From an uncultured Verrucomicrobiales bacterium (GTDB lineage Bacteria > Verrucomicrobiota > Verrucomicrobiia > Verrucomicrobiales > Akkermansiaceae), in the NCBI GenBank assembly GCA_937944055.1, contig CALDZJ010000045.1, forward strand, positions 1 to 55,658: a stretch of DNA of 55,658 bases, in the 5' to 3' direction. The first letter of the stretch is position 1, and each line of letters opens with the position of its first letter. The notes under the pieces are model-generated. The model did not search any database, was not told where the DNA came from, and worked only from the letters and a program-made list of their open reading frames with translations. A program made the position numbers and the translations under genes. This document shows positions 43,148 through 51,721 of this stretch, in pieces.

Positions 43148-43804
43148 ATGGACGAAGCCCACTGGACTCCACTTTTCCGCACCTTTCTTGCCAAGCAGGA
43201 AGACGGTGACCCAGCTCATGATCTACAACACATCGAGCGCGTGGTATTGAACACTCGCCGCCTCGCTCAGGCTGAAAATCTCGGCCTCGAAGTCCTCCTC
43301 CCCGCCGCTTGGCTGCACGATTGCCTCCACGTCCCGAAAGACTCCCCCCTCCGCTCAAAAGCCTCCGTCCTCGCTGCCGATCACGCCACCAGCTTCCTCC
43401 GTAAGCACCACTACCCCAGCGAGCATTTCTCAGCGATCCACCACGCCATCGAGGCTCACAGCTTTTCCGCGAAAATCACCCCACGTAGCCTTGAGGCGAA
43501 GGTCCTGCAAGACGCGGACCGCATCGATGCCCTCGGAGCGATCGGCCTGAGCCGCTGCCTCATGCTCGGCGGCCACATGGGCTCCTCACTCATGAGCCCC
43601 CATGACCCATTTTGCGAATCTCGGACACCCGATGACGCGAACTTCTGCGTCGATCATTTTTTTAACAAGCTCCTCACGCTCGAAAGTACGATGCAAACCG
43701 TAGCTGGCCGTGCCTTAGCAAAAGAGCGGACGGATTACCTCCGCCAATTCCTCGCACAACTCAAAAAGGAGACCCGCCTCGACTCCTCCACAAAACAAGC
43801 CTAA
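43148..43804 (+). CDS. HD-domain phosphohydrolase (YedJ-like)
   Basis: 218 residues. The HD signature is complete: DPAHDLQHIERVV gives the first His, AAWLHDCLHVP the His-Asp pair, HAIEAHSF a further His, and LQDADRIDALGAIG the final Asp. This pattern belongs to small HD hydrolases such as YedJ, which act on nucleotides or related phosphoesters with a divalent metal. It follows der by 16 bases and precedes a helicase C-domain gene by 13. Substrate unknown. Confidence 0.9.
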   Translation: MDEAHWTPLFRTFLAKQEDGDPAHDLQHIERVVLNTRRLAQAENLGLEVLLPAAWLHDCLHVPKDSPLRSKASVLAADHATSFLRKHHYPSEHFSAIHHAIEAHSFSAKITPRSLEAKVLQDADRIDALGAIGLSRCLMLGGHMGSSLMSPHDPFCESRTPDDANFCVDHFFNKLLTLESTMQTVAGRALAKERTDYLRQFLAQLKKETRLDSSTKQA

Positions 43805-43817
43805 GCTCGCTCTCGCC

Positions 43818-44435
43818 ATGGCCGCCTGCTCGCAATCGATTTACGAAGTCTTTGACCACCAAAAGACCGACCTCCTCCTCCATCTCTTCACCGCAGCGGA
43901 AGGCGAGCAAAAGACCCTCGTCTTCGTGCGGAGCCGTGAACAACTCCAAGCAGTCACCACCGCACTCATTCATGCCGGAGTAGCGGCAGACTCCATCTCA
44001 GGAACCAAGAAACCAGAACTCCGCGAACGCGCTCTGCGGGAACTCCTCGCCGGAGAGCTCAGCGTCATCATCGCCACCGAGGCCACGCTGCGCGAAAGTG
44101 ACCTCCGCGGCATCGCTCAGATCATCCACTATGATCCCCATGAGCTCGATGCCGACTACCTCGCCCGCCTCGAAAGCACCCGCGATGAGGTCAGCACCTT
44201 CATTTCACAAAATGATCAAAAAGCCCTGAAATCTCTGGAGGAACTCATCACCACTCCCCTCCCTCGCAAACAAGCAGCCGGATTCATCTATGACAAGCAG
44301 CCTCGCAAAATCCGCGGCCCCATTAAGAAAACCCACGCCGCTAATAAGACGAATTCCAAGCCGCTCCAAAATAAAAAGCCCAAGCTAAAAAACAAAGGCC
44401 CCCGCCGCAAAACCGGCCGCACCCGCAAACGTTAG
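43818..44435 (+). CDS. Stand-alone helicase C-terminal domain with basic tail
   Basis: 205 residues. Residues about 15-140 match only the second RecA-like lobe of DEAD-box helicases: LVFVRSREQL (motif IV), a short LRELLAGELSVIIATEA (motif V region), and IIHYDPHELDADYLARLEST where motif VI should be. The first lobe (Walker A, DEAD) is missing and the arginine fingers of motif VI (HRIGRTGR) have become ARLESTRDE, so it cannot hydrolyse ATP alone. The last 60 residues are Lys/Arg-rich. It may be a nucleic-acid-binding remnant or accessory subunit. It is the third gene after der. Confidence 0.75.
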   Translation: MAACSQSIYEVFDHQKTDLLLHLFTAAEGEQKTLVFVRSREQLQAVTTALIHAGVAADSISGTKKPELRERALRELLAGELSVIIATEATLRESDLRGIAQIIHYDPHELDADYLARLESTRDEVSTFISQNDQKALKSLEELITTPLPRKQAAGFIYDKQPRKIRGPIKKTHAANKTNSKPLQNKKPKLKNKGPRRKTGRTRKR

Positions 44436-44438
44436 CAC

Positions 44439-44493
44439 GCTTCCTTTGCTTCCTTTGCTTCCTTTGCTCCCTTTGCTTCACCTTGCTTCCTTT
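44439..44493. repeat. 9-bp tandem repeat (GCTTCCTTT) between convergent genes
   Basis: About six copies of GCTTCCTTT and variants (GCTCCCTTT, GCTTCACCTT) fill the gap between the helicase-domain gene and the end of smc. The tract begins 4 bases past a stop codon. It is too short and too irregular to be a CRISPR array. Confidence 0.85.
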
Positions 44494-44523
44494 CCAGAGA
44501 ATGCGAAGCCGCCCCTCTTTTTT

Positions 44524-47500
44524 TTAAGCATCAAGCTTGAGAGCCGCTTTTTGGGCAGCGGATTTCGGGCCCGCTCCCTTCGCTGTTTCACTGGTGAGAC
44601 GCATGCCCACCGGCTTTGAAACGCCGAACTCCTCCATCGTGACGCCATACATCACATCGGCCCGCTCCATGGTCCGCTTCGAGTGGGTGACGATGATGAA
44701 CTGACTCTGATCGATAAAGGTATCCAGCACTTTTAAGAAGCGCCCAATGTTGGATTCATCAAGTGGAGCATCAAGCTCATCAAGGACACAGAAAGGGCTG
44801 GGCTTCACCATGTAAATCGAGAACAGCAGAGCCACCGCCGTCATAGAGCGCTCACCGCCGGACATGAGAGAGATTGACTGCAGCTTTTTCCCCGGGGGCT
44901 TGGCTATCACTTCAATGCCACATTCCAGCGGATCACTCTCATCTTGCAGGATCAAATCGGCCGTAGCCTTATCACCGAAGAGTTTCTTAAACATCGACTT
45001 AAAGTTCTTACTCACCGCATGGAAGGTCTCGGCGAAGAGACGCTCTGATTCGGTGTTAATACGGTCGATGATTTCGAGGAGTTTCTCCTTCGAGTTCACG
45101 AGGTCATCGTGCTGATTCTTCGTGAAGGTATGGCGCTCTTCGAGCTCGTCGAACTCCTCAATCGCATCGAGATTCACCGGCCCCATTGAGTCAAGGCGGC
45201 GCTTCAAGTCCGCCACGATCGCTTCTACAAATTCCCAGTCTGGGTTCTTCTCGCCAGCGAGATTTGCGATCACCTCCTCTTCAATGTCCTCATCGCTCAC
45301 GGTCTCGATCTCATCATTTAAGACCTCTTCTCCATCGACGCTCGCTTGAATTTCGTAAGCCTGCTTGGCGCGGCCCTTCTTCTCGGTCGCCTTGCGCTCA
45401 TTAATGCACGCGATCAAGGCATGAGCATCCGAGCGGAAGAGGGTCAGATCGATCTGATGGCGCTCCATTGTGGAGTCGATGAGGTTTTCTAAACGTAGAT
45501 CCAGCTTCGTGCAGGCCACCTCCTCTTTACTGATTTGACTAAGGACCTTGCTCTGACGGCTCCGGAGCTCCGAGAAGGCCGCTTCCGCCTCTTCAATCCC
45601 ACGGGCTAAAGCCTTGCGTTGCTCATCGGAGCTCTTGAGTTCCTCACTGAGGCTGACCACCTCCGCTTGGTATTTCTCCACATCGCGGTGGAGTTCCTTA
45701 TTCTCAGACTCCCCTTGCTCAATGCGCTCCTTGGCCGCAGAAATCTCATTCTTCCGGCGGGCATTCAGCTCGGCGAGCTCGCGGATCCGCCGGCTCATCG
45801 GGTCTTGCTCACGGGCTGCTGAGTCGCGAGCTTGCTTCTCCACTGCCAGCGCGGTGCGGGCCTCATTTGCCTGCTCGCGGGCCTCATTTTCACGCTTCGC
45901 TGCCTCTTCCACCCGGGTCGAGAGCTTGCGCGAATCATCCTCCAGAGCGGTGAGGCGCTCACGAGCGCGGGCCAGTTCATTTTCGAGAGCCGCGCGGCTA
46001 TCCGTCGCGGTCTTCTCACGGCCTCCAAGCTCCTCCCGCTCCCACTGGTTATTCCCGACCTTGGACTCGATGCTATCTGCCTCGCGCTTCGAGAGCTTCA
46101 GCTGACCTTGCAGAGTGGAGTCCTCCACTCGGTGGCGCTGCAAGCGATCTTTAGCCTGCTCTAATTCTTCACGCAGCTCCTTCGTGCGAGAGTCACAATC
46201 GAGGATGTGTTGTTCCGCCGCTTTTTCCGCTAGCGAGAGTTTTTTCACCTCGATCAGGAGGGCCTCAATCTCGTTCCGGCGCTTCAGCAGGGAGTTATCT
46301 TTTCCACCACTGGAGCCACCACGCAGGATCCCTTCTGGGCTTAAAATCTCGCCCGCGTACGTCACGTAAGTGAGGTCTGGATAGTCAGAACGCAACTTCA
46401 GTGCCACGCGGCGCTCAGGGACGATGAGCACCTTAGAAAGAAGATGCTCCATGAGGCCGGTGAACTTGGCATCCACCGTCACCACATCGAGCGCCCAAGC
46501 TGCCGCTCCTTCTGGCAGAGCCTCGATCTGAGTCCCCTTCGAGACGGGCAAGAGACTCTCGGGCAAGATTGCGGCGGTGCCTTTCTTACCATCGACAAGG
46601 CGATCAATGATGGAATCTGCCAATTCCTCATCCCGCACGATGATCGCTTGGAGATGCTGCGAGAGAGCTGACTCCACCGCGACCGCATACTCATCTGGAG
46701 CCTTCAAAGCACCTCCGAGAAGCCCGCTAATGCCGGGCTTGATGAGATCAGGATCATTAAGCCCCTTCAGGACGGCTTGGGTCCCTTTTTCAAGCCCCTC
46801 GCCACTTTCTACGAGCTGCTTTAAGACCTCGAGCCGGGAGCTCTTTTGCGAATGCGCGCGGTTCGCCTCAGAGGCCGCCTTACGGGCTAAATCTAGTGAA
46901 CCTCGTACTTCTTCAAATTCCCGCTGCATTTTCTCCCGGGCCTCTTCTAAGCTCGGGAGAGTTTTTTGATGATCCTCCAGAAGCTTGATGAACTGATCCC
47001 GCTCGGCGAGCGCCTTCGCCTGCTCAGCGCGAAGGCGTTCAGACTCTTCTTCAAGCTGCTTCATGCGCTCCTTATTCCCCTCCATCTGGCTGAGGGCGCT
47101 CTCGATCTTCGCTTGTGAGCTGGCGATGATTTGCTGCGTGGCATTAGCCTCTGCTCGGGCACGGCGGAGTTGGTTCTCAATCTCCTGGCGTTCCTTGGCA
47201 AGCTCCGCGGAGGCCTCTTGGCGTGCTTGAGCCTGTGATTCTTTATCAGAAATACGTTTCTCTAAATCTTGGAGGGATGCTTGGCTCTGCTGGAGAGACT
47301 CTTGCTGCTCCACGAGGCTCGAATCGGTCGAGGCGATGTCTTTTTCATTTTGCTCGAGGCGCTCGGCGAGTTCCCCCTTGCGCTCATCGTTAAAGGCAAT
47401 GCGATTTTGCGCGGCGGAGATCGCATTCTTTTTATCCGAAAGCCGCTGACGGAGGGCGGAGAGCTGGGCATCGAGAGCCTGCGCCTTGTCACGCGCATTC

Positions 47501-48309
47501 ACCACAGCGGCCTCCTTTTGGGGGAGATCAGCCTCAAGCGTATCGCGATTTTTAAAAAGAGATGAGAGTGAGACGAGGAGTTCTTCACGCTCCGCAGTGA
47601 GCCGCTGCCAGAGACGATGGCTCAGATGAGTGTCAAGAATCGTGACATCTTTCGCAAGGGCCTGGTAGCGACGAGCCTTTGAGACCTGACGCTTGAGCGA
47701 ATTCATCCGGCGTTCTTGCTCAGCGAGGACATCCGAAACGCGGAGAAGGTTCCCCTCGGTGTATTCTAGCTTCCGTAACGCTTCTTTTTTCTCCTTCTTA
47801 GACTTGGTGATGCCTGCCGCTTCTTCAAAAACTTGGCGACGATCTTCCGGCTTCGCAGAAAGAAGCATATCAATCTTTCCCTGCTCCATGATGGAGTAGG
47901 AAGAACGCCCGATTCCGGTGTCCATGAAAAGGTCCCCAATGTCACGCAAACGGCAGCGGGTGTTGTTAATGAGATACTCTGACTTCCCATCGGCAAAAAC
48001 GCGGCGCGTGATCGAGACTTCATGATAGTCGGTCTTCAGCGCTTCCTCGCAATCAGCCAAAGTGAGGGTGACCTCCGCCATGCCCAATTTCTTACGCTTC
48101 TCGGATCCATTAAAAATAACATCGGCCATTTCTCCACCGCGCAGAGCCTTCGCAGACGTCTCGCCGAGCACCCAGCGGATCGCATCCACCACATTCGATT
48201 TTCCGCAACCGTTCGGGCCGACGATTCCGGTCACTCCTTCCGCGAATTCAAAGCGGGTTTTATCGGCGAAAGATTTGAAGCCGTGGATATCGAGAGATTT
48301 GAGATACAT
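44524..48309 (-). CDS. smc: Chromosome segregation protein SMC
   Basis: 1261 residues, normal length. The N-terminal ATPase part has FKSFADKTRFEFAEGVTG and Walker A GPNGCGKSNVVDAIRWVLGE; a long coiled coil follows; the hinge lies at about residues 520-670 (GISGLLGGALKAPDEYAVAV); a second coiled coil leads to the ABC signature LMSGGERSMTAVALLFS and Walker B CVLDELDAPLD. SMC folds and separates the chromosome with ScpA and ScpB, which are not here. A charged loop with many Glu/Asp (about residues 1000-1020) interrupts the return coil. Convergent with the helicase-domain gene. Confidence 0.97.
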   Translation of the reverse strand: MYLKSLDIHGFKSFADKTRFEFAEGVTGIVGPNGCGKSNVVDAIRWVLGETSAKALRGGEMADVIFNGSEKRKKLGMAEVTLTLADCEEALKTDYHEVSITRRVFADGKSEYLINNTRCRLRDIGDLFMDTGIGRSSYSIMEQGKIDMLLSAKPEDRRQVFEEAAGITKSKKEKKEALRKLEYTEGNLLRVSDVLAEQERRMNSLKRQVSKARRYQALAKDVTILDTHLSHRLWQRLTAEREELLVSLSSLFKNRDTLEADLPQKEAAVVNARDKAQALDAQLSALRQRLSDKKNAISAAQNRIAFNDERKGELAERLEQNEKDIASTDSSLVEQQESLQQSQASLQDLEKRISDKESQAQARQEASAELAKERQEIENQLRRARAEANATQQIIASSQAKIESALSQMEGNKERMKQLEEESERLRAEQAKALAERDQFIKLLEDHQKTLPSLEEAREKMQREFEEVRGSLDLARKAASEANRAHSQKSSRLEVLKQLVESGEGLEKGTQAVLKGLNDPDLIKPGISGLLGGALKAPDEYAVAVESALSQHLQAIIVRDEELADSIIDRLVDGKKGTAAILPESLLPVSKGTQIEALPEGAAAWALDVVTVDAKFTGLMEHLLSKVLIVPERRVALKLRSDYPDLTYVTYAGEILSPEGILRGGSSGGKDNSLLKRRNEIEALLIEVKKLSLAEKAAEQHILDCDSRTKELREELEQAKDRLQRHRVEDSTLQGQLKLSKREADSIESKVGNNQWEREELGGREKTATDSRAALENELARARERLTALEDDSRKLSTRVEEAAKRENEAREQANEARTALAVEKQARDSAAREQDPMSRRIRELAELNARRKNEISAAKERIEQGESENKELHRDVEKYQAEVVSLSEELKSSDEQRKALARGIEEAEAAFSELRSRQSKVLSQISKEEVACTKLDLRLENLIDSTMERHQIDLTLFRSDAHALIACINERKATEKKGRAKQAYEIQASVDGEEVLNDEIETVSDEDIEEEVIANLAGEKNPDWEFVEAIVADLKRRLDSMGPVNLDAIEEFDELEERHTFTKNQHDDLVNSKEKLLEIIDRINTESERLFAETFHAVSKNFKSMFKKLFGDKATADLILQDESDPLECGIEVIAKPPGKKLQSISLMSGGERSMTAVALLFSIYMVKPSPFCVLDELDAPLDESNIGRFLKVLDTFIDQSQFIIVTHSKRTMERADVMYGVTMEEFGVSKPVGMRLTSETAKGAGPKSAAQKAALKLDA

Positions 48310-48442
48310 GAGAGTCTAAAGGTGAAATTTAAGGAAGAAGGCGGCCTTCTCTGGGGGGAGGGCTAGCCTAAAACTCTCGAGCCGACGCGGCAAGACGCCT
48401 CCCAACAAACAACCATATATTGCGTCAGACCACCAAAACAAC

Positions 48443-48457
48443 ACCACATGTTGTGGT
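48443..48457. promoter_or_regulatory. Short palindrome between smc and SMP-30 gene
   Basis: ACCACA and TGTGGT form a 6-bp inverted repeat with a 3-nt spacer, followed by TTCGAGTTTTTTGG. It could be the terminator hairpin of the minus- or plus-side or a regulator site in front of smc; evidence is weak. Confidence 0.25.
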
Positions 48458-48513
48458 TTCGAGTTTTTTGGAAAAGCGAAGGAAATAGCAAATTTCGCCT
48501 TCTGAGCGCCGCG

Positions 48514-49362
48514 CTATGCGCCAAAGCTCGCCGCCGCTAGCCCCTTCACCCCGAGCCCCTTAATCACGAAAACCCTCCCCGCATGCTCTTCTTTCTCGCT
48601 TTTATGAAGGCCGGTGGTGACGTAAAGATCCGCTAAATCAGGCCCGCCAAATGTGCAGGCCGTAGTTTCCAAGCAAGGAAGGCCAACCCGCAGCACCTCG
48701 TAGCCGCTTTCCGGATCAAAGCTCGTGACGCAGGCCCCATGACAAAAGGCGATCCAAAGATGGCCCTTGTCATCGATCGTCATGCCATCAGGCGAGCTCT
48801 CGATATGATTTAGAGCCACCACGCGGCGAGCATTTGTCAGAATCCCCTCCGCATAATCAAAAGCGAGCACCTCCTTCTTGGGAGTATCGATATAATAACA
48901 GGTCTTGCCATCCGCGCTCCAGACAATGCCGTTCGAATTCGTGACTGGCCCATAGGCCTTGCTAACCTCTAAATCAGGAGAAAGGCGGTAGAGATCGGCG
49001 TCCCCCTCCTTCTTCACAAGACTGATCGTCCCCGCAAAAAAGTGCCCATCCGGCGAGCACTTCCCATCATTAAATCGATTATTCTCCTTCTCTGCTTCCG
49101 GATCCGCAATCGCAGTAAGCTCACCACTTTCCTCGTCGAGGAAGAAAAAACCATGGTCTCCGGCAGCCAAAAACCCCCCGCTCTTACGCGGCACGACGGT
49201 TCCCACGCGCTGACCGACGTCCCAAATCCGCTCGTCGCCGCTCAGCGGATCAAAGGAAATGACTTTATGCGACTCGATATCGACATAAACCAGCCGCCCT
49301 TCCACCCAAATTGGGCCTTCTCCCCAAGTCGCCCGATACGTTCCAAGTGGCTCAACTGTCAT
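48514..49362 (-). CDS. SMP-30/gluconolactonase-family hydrolase
   Basis: 282 residues forming a six-bladed propeller. Family marks: GEGPIWVEGRLVYVDIES at the start (metal-binding Glu), NRFNDGKCSPDGHFFAGTIS (Asn and Asp ligands), TNSNGIVWSADGKTCYYIDT, SSPDGMTIDDKGHLWIA and CTFGGPDLADLYVTT. The four metal-binding positions are kept. Members hydrolyse sugar lactones such as gluconolactone, or other esters, with a divalent cation. Gene stands alone between smc and the glycosyltransferase gene. Confidence 0.92.
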   Translation of the reverse strand: MTVEPLGTYRATWGEGPIWVEGRLVYVDIESHKVISFDPLSGDERIWDVGQRVGTVVPRKSGGFLAAGDHGFFFLDEESGELTAIADPEAEKENNRFNDGKCSPDGHFFAGTISLVKKEGDADLYRLSPDLEVSKAYGPVTNSNGIVWSADGKTCYYIDTPKKEVLAFDYAEGILTNARRVVALNHIESSPDGMTIDDKGHLWIAFCHGACVTSFDPESGYEVLRVGLPCLETTACTFGGPDLADLYVTTGLHKSEKEEHAGRVFVIKGLGVKGLAAASFGA

Positions 49363-49477
49363 GGCTCCAAGAAATCTCCCTCAAGGAGCTTTGTCGAGAA
49401 ATTCACCCTCTTTTGTGATCTTTAAATACTTAGTTCTTTGTAATTTTTAATACGAGGCCGTTACAATCACGACCTCC

Positions 49478-49491
49478 GTCAAGGTCTTGAC
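49478..49491. promoter_or_regulatory. Palindrome overlapping a TTGACA box upstream of the glycosyltransferase gene
   Basis: GTCAAG and CTTGAC form a perfect inverted repeat with a 2-nt centre. The right half contains TTGACA at 49487-49492, which could be a -35 box, though no clear -10 follows at the right distance. A regulator site is possible. Confidence 0.25.
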
Positions 49492-49573
49492 AATGCAGGG
49501 AATAGTTGGCACCCCGAGGCGTCCCCGACAGCTTAACAGCTCCCTTTTTCTCCTCTTTCCCCCTACCCACTTT

Positions 49574-51076
49574 ATGTCACAAGGTATCTCTTCCTGGATC
49601 TGGTTCGGCCTCTACACCACCGTCCTCCTTGGCCTCGCCGGATACGGCTTCCACCGCCTCACCATTCTTTATCTCTACTTCAAGCATGGCAAGGACCGCC
49701 CCATTCCGGATCGGGAATTTGAAGAAATGCCCCTCGTCACGATCCAACTCCCCGTTTTTAACGAAATGCATGTGGTTGACCGCCTCCTCGATGCAGTCGC
49801 AGCGCTCGATTACCCGCAGGACAAGATGCAGATTCAGCTGCTCGATGACTCCACTGACGAGACTGTTGAGATTTCAAAGGCTGGAGCGGCACGGCTCCGG
49901 AAACGCGGATTCGATGCCGAGTGCATCCACCGCACAGACCGCACAGGCTTTAAAGCAGGCGCTTTGGAAAATGGCATGAAAGTCGCCAAGGGAGATTACA
50001 TCCTCATCCTTGATGCGGACTTCGTTCCTAATTCCGACCTCCTCCAAGAAACGATCCACCACTTCACGAATGATCAGATCGCCCTCGTTCAGACACGCTG
50101 GGGCCACCTCAATCGGAACTATAATGCCCTCACCCGTGTCCAAGCCCTCTTCCTAGATGGTCACCTTGAACTTGAGCAAACAGCCCGGAATCGCTCCGGC
50201 CGCTTCTTCACCTTCAACGGAACGGGCGGAATCTGGCGGAAGGCCGCGATCGAAGACGCCGGCGGTTGGGAGCACGACACCCTCACCGAGGACATGGACC
50301 TGAGCTACCGCGCTCAACTGAAAGGCTGGAAGTTCATTTTCCTCAAAGAAGTCGAAACCCCGGCCGAGCTCCCCGTCGATATGGCCGGCTTTAAAAATCA
50401 GCAACATCGCTGGACAAAAGGCTCCATCCAATGCTGTAAAAAATGCCTCCCCTCCATTTGGAAGAGCAAATACTCCCTCGCGATTAAGCTGGAGGCCACC
50501 GCTCACCTCACCGCGAACTACGCCTACCTCCTCCTCATCGCTCTCTGCTTCCTCATCTTCCCCAAGAACCAATGGGGACCAGACTTCGGCCAATGGGGGA
50601 ACTTGCTCATCAATGCCCCCATCTTCTTTTTCTCCTCCATGTCCATCGTCTTCTTCTATGCGGTGGCCCAAAAGTCCCTCAATCCTAAAACTTGGCTCAA
50701 AGAGATCTGCTACCTCCCACTCCTCCTCGCGCTGGGCATCGGCATGGCAGTTAATAATGCCAAAGCCGTGATCGAGGCCATGCTCGGGCATGAGACCAGC
50801 TTCGTCCGCACCCCGAAGTACGGCATCGAGGGAACCCAGAAAAAAGAAATTAAAAAGAGCGGATACAAGGCCCTTAAAAGCCTCACTCCCATTGTAGAAC
50901 TCCTCTTCGGCTTCTTTTTCCTCTTCGTAGTGCTAGAAGCTGCCTTCTCAGGGAATTGGCCTTCGGCTATCTTACTGCTTCCATTTCCTGTCGGTTTCTT
51001 TTATACTTCTTTAAATTCAATAGGACAGATGCATTATTTACTGCAATTTTTGCCCTTCCGTTCTAAGAAGAATTAA
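49574..51076 (+). CDS. Family 2 glycosyltransferase, cellulose-synthase-like
   Basis: 500 residues from the ATG at 49574; the upstream frame to 49487 shows no family similarity. One N-terminal membrane helix, then the catalytic domain with LLDDSTDETVE, LILDADFVPN (DxD), LTEDMDLSYR (TED) and QQHRWTKGS (QxxRW), followed by four or more membrane helices. This is the processive beta-glycan synthase pattern (bcsA/icaA-like, without PilZ domain). Product could be a glucan or mannan. It is encoded just before an L,D-transpeptidase, so an envelope or capsule role is likely. Confidence 0.9.
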   Translation: MSQGISSWIWFGLYTTVLLGLAGYGFHRLTILYLYFKHGKDRPIPDREFEEMPLVTIQLPVFNEMHVVDRLLDAVAALDYPQDKMQIQLLDDSTDETVEISKAGAARLRKRGFDAECIHRTDRTGFKAGALENGMKVAKGDYILILDADFVPNSDLLQETIHHFTNDQIALVQTRWGHLNRNYNALTRVQALFLDGHLELEQTARNRSGRFFTFNGTGGIWRKAAIEDAGGWEHDTLTEDMDLSYRAQLKGWKFIFLKEVETPAELPVDMAGFKNQQHRWTKGSIQCCKKCLPSIWKSKYSLAIKLEATAHLTANYAYLLLIALCFLIFPKNQWGPDFGQWGNLLINAPIFFFSSMSIVFFYAVAQKSLNPKTWLKEICYLPLLLALGIGMAVNNAKAVIEAMLGHETSFVRTPKYGIEGTQKKEIKKSGYKALKSLTPIVELLFGFFFLFVVLEAAFSGNWPSAILLLPFPVGFFYTSLNSIGQMHYLLQFLPFRSKKN

Positions 51077-51097
51077 CCCAAGCTCACTCCAATTCCT

Positions 51098-51721
51098 ATG
51101 CGCTCATTCAAATCGATTGCACTCATCTTTCTCTCGGTCCTCCCTTTGTTCCTCGCAAGTTGCGGCTCTGCCCCACCTGTCGACCGGACTAACCAAATGG
51201 TCGTGAGCGTTCGTGACCAAAAGATGCTTCTCGTAAGAGACGGCAAGCCCGTTAAGGCCTACCCCGTTTCCACCTCTAAATTTGGCCTCGGAAGCCAGAA
51301 CGGCAGTAACCGCACCCCACTTGGCAACCACGTCATCGCTAAAAAAATCGGCAGAGGTGCACCAAAAGGAGCTGTTTTCAAAAGCCGCCGCCGCACCGGT
51401 GCGATCGTAAAGCCCAACACTCCCGGTCGTGATCCCATCGTGACACGCATCCTCTGGCTCAGTGGGCGTGATAGCCATAATCGGAACACCTTCGGCCGCT
51501 GCGTCTACATCCACGGAACCCCCGCAGAATACAAAATCGGGAGTCCCGCTTCCTACGGCTGCATCCGCATGAAGTCCAATGACGTCATTGACCTCTACCG
51601 CCGCGTCGGCGTCGGCTCCGGAGTAAAAATCATTCGTGGATCACTCGACACCACAAAAGCAGGCCGCACCTATTATGCCCGCAGAGGTGGCAGGCTTCGT
51701 GCTAACGCCACGCGGTGGTAA
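51098..51721 (+). CDS. L,D-transpeptidase (YkuD-type) lipoprotein
   Basis: 207 residues. Signal peptide ends FLASC, a lipobox. The YkuD domain has NRTPLGNHVIAKKIGRGAP and the active site HGT (His139) ... SYGCIRM with nucleophile Cys155. It makes 3-3 peptidoglycan cross-links or attaches proteins to the wall. The tail is Arg-rich and basic. It follows the glycosyltransferase by 21 bases. It could complement the PBP of this window whose transpeptidase domain is disabled, which is inference. Confidence 0.93.
   Translation: MRSFKSIALIFLSVLPLFLASCGSAPPVDRTNQMVVSVRDQKMLLVRDGKPVKAYPVSTSKFGLGSQNGSNRTPLGNHVIAKKIGRGAPKGAVFKSRRRTGAIVKPNTPGRDPIVTRILWLSGRDSHNRNTFGRCVYIHGTPAEYKIGSPASYGCIRMKSNDVIDLYRRVGVGSGVKIIRGSLDTTKAGRTYYARRGGRLRANATRW

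Noticed and set aside
44439-44493. CRISPR-like repeat
   Set aside because: Nine-base units without spacers; no cas genes.
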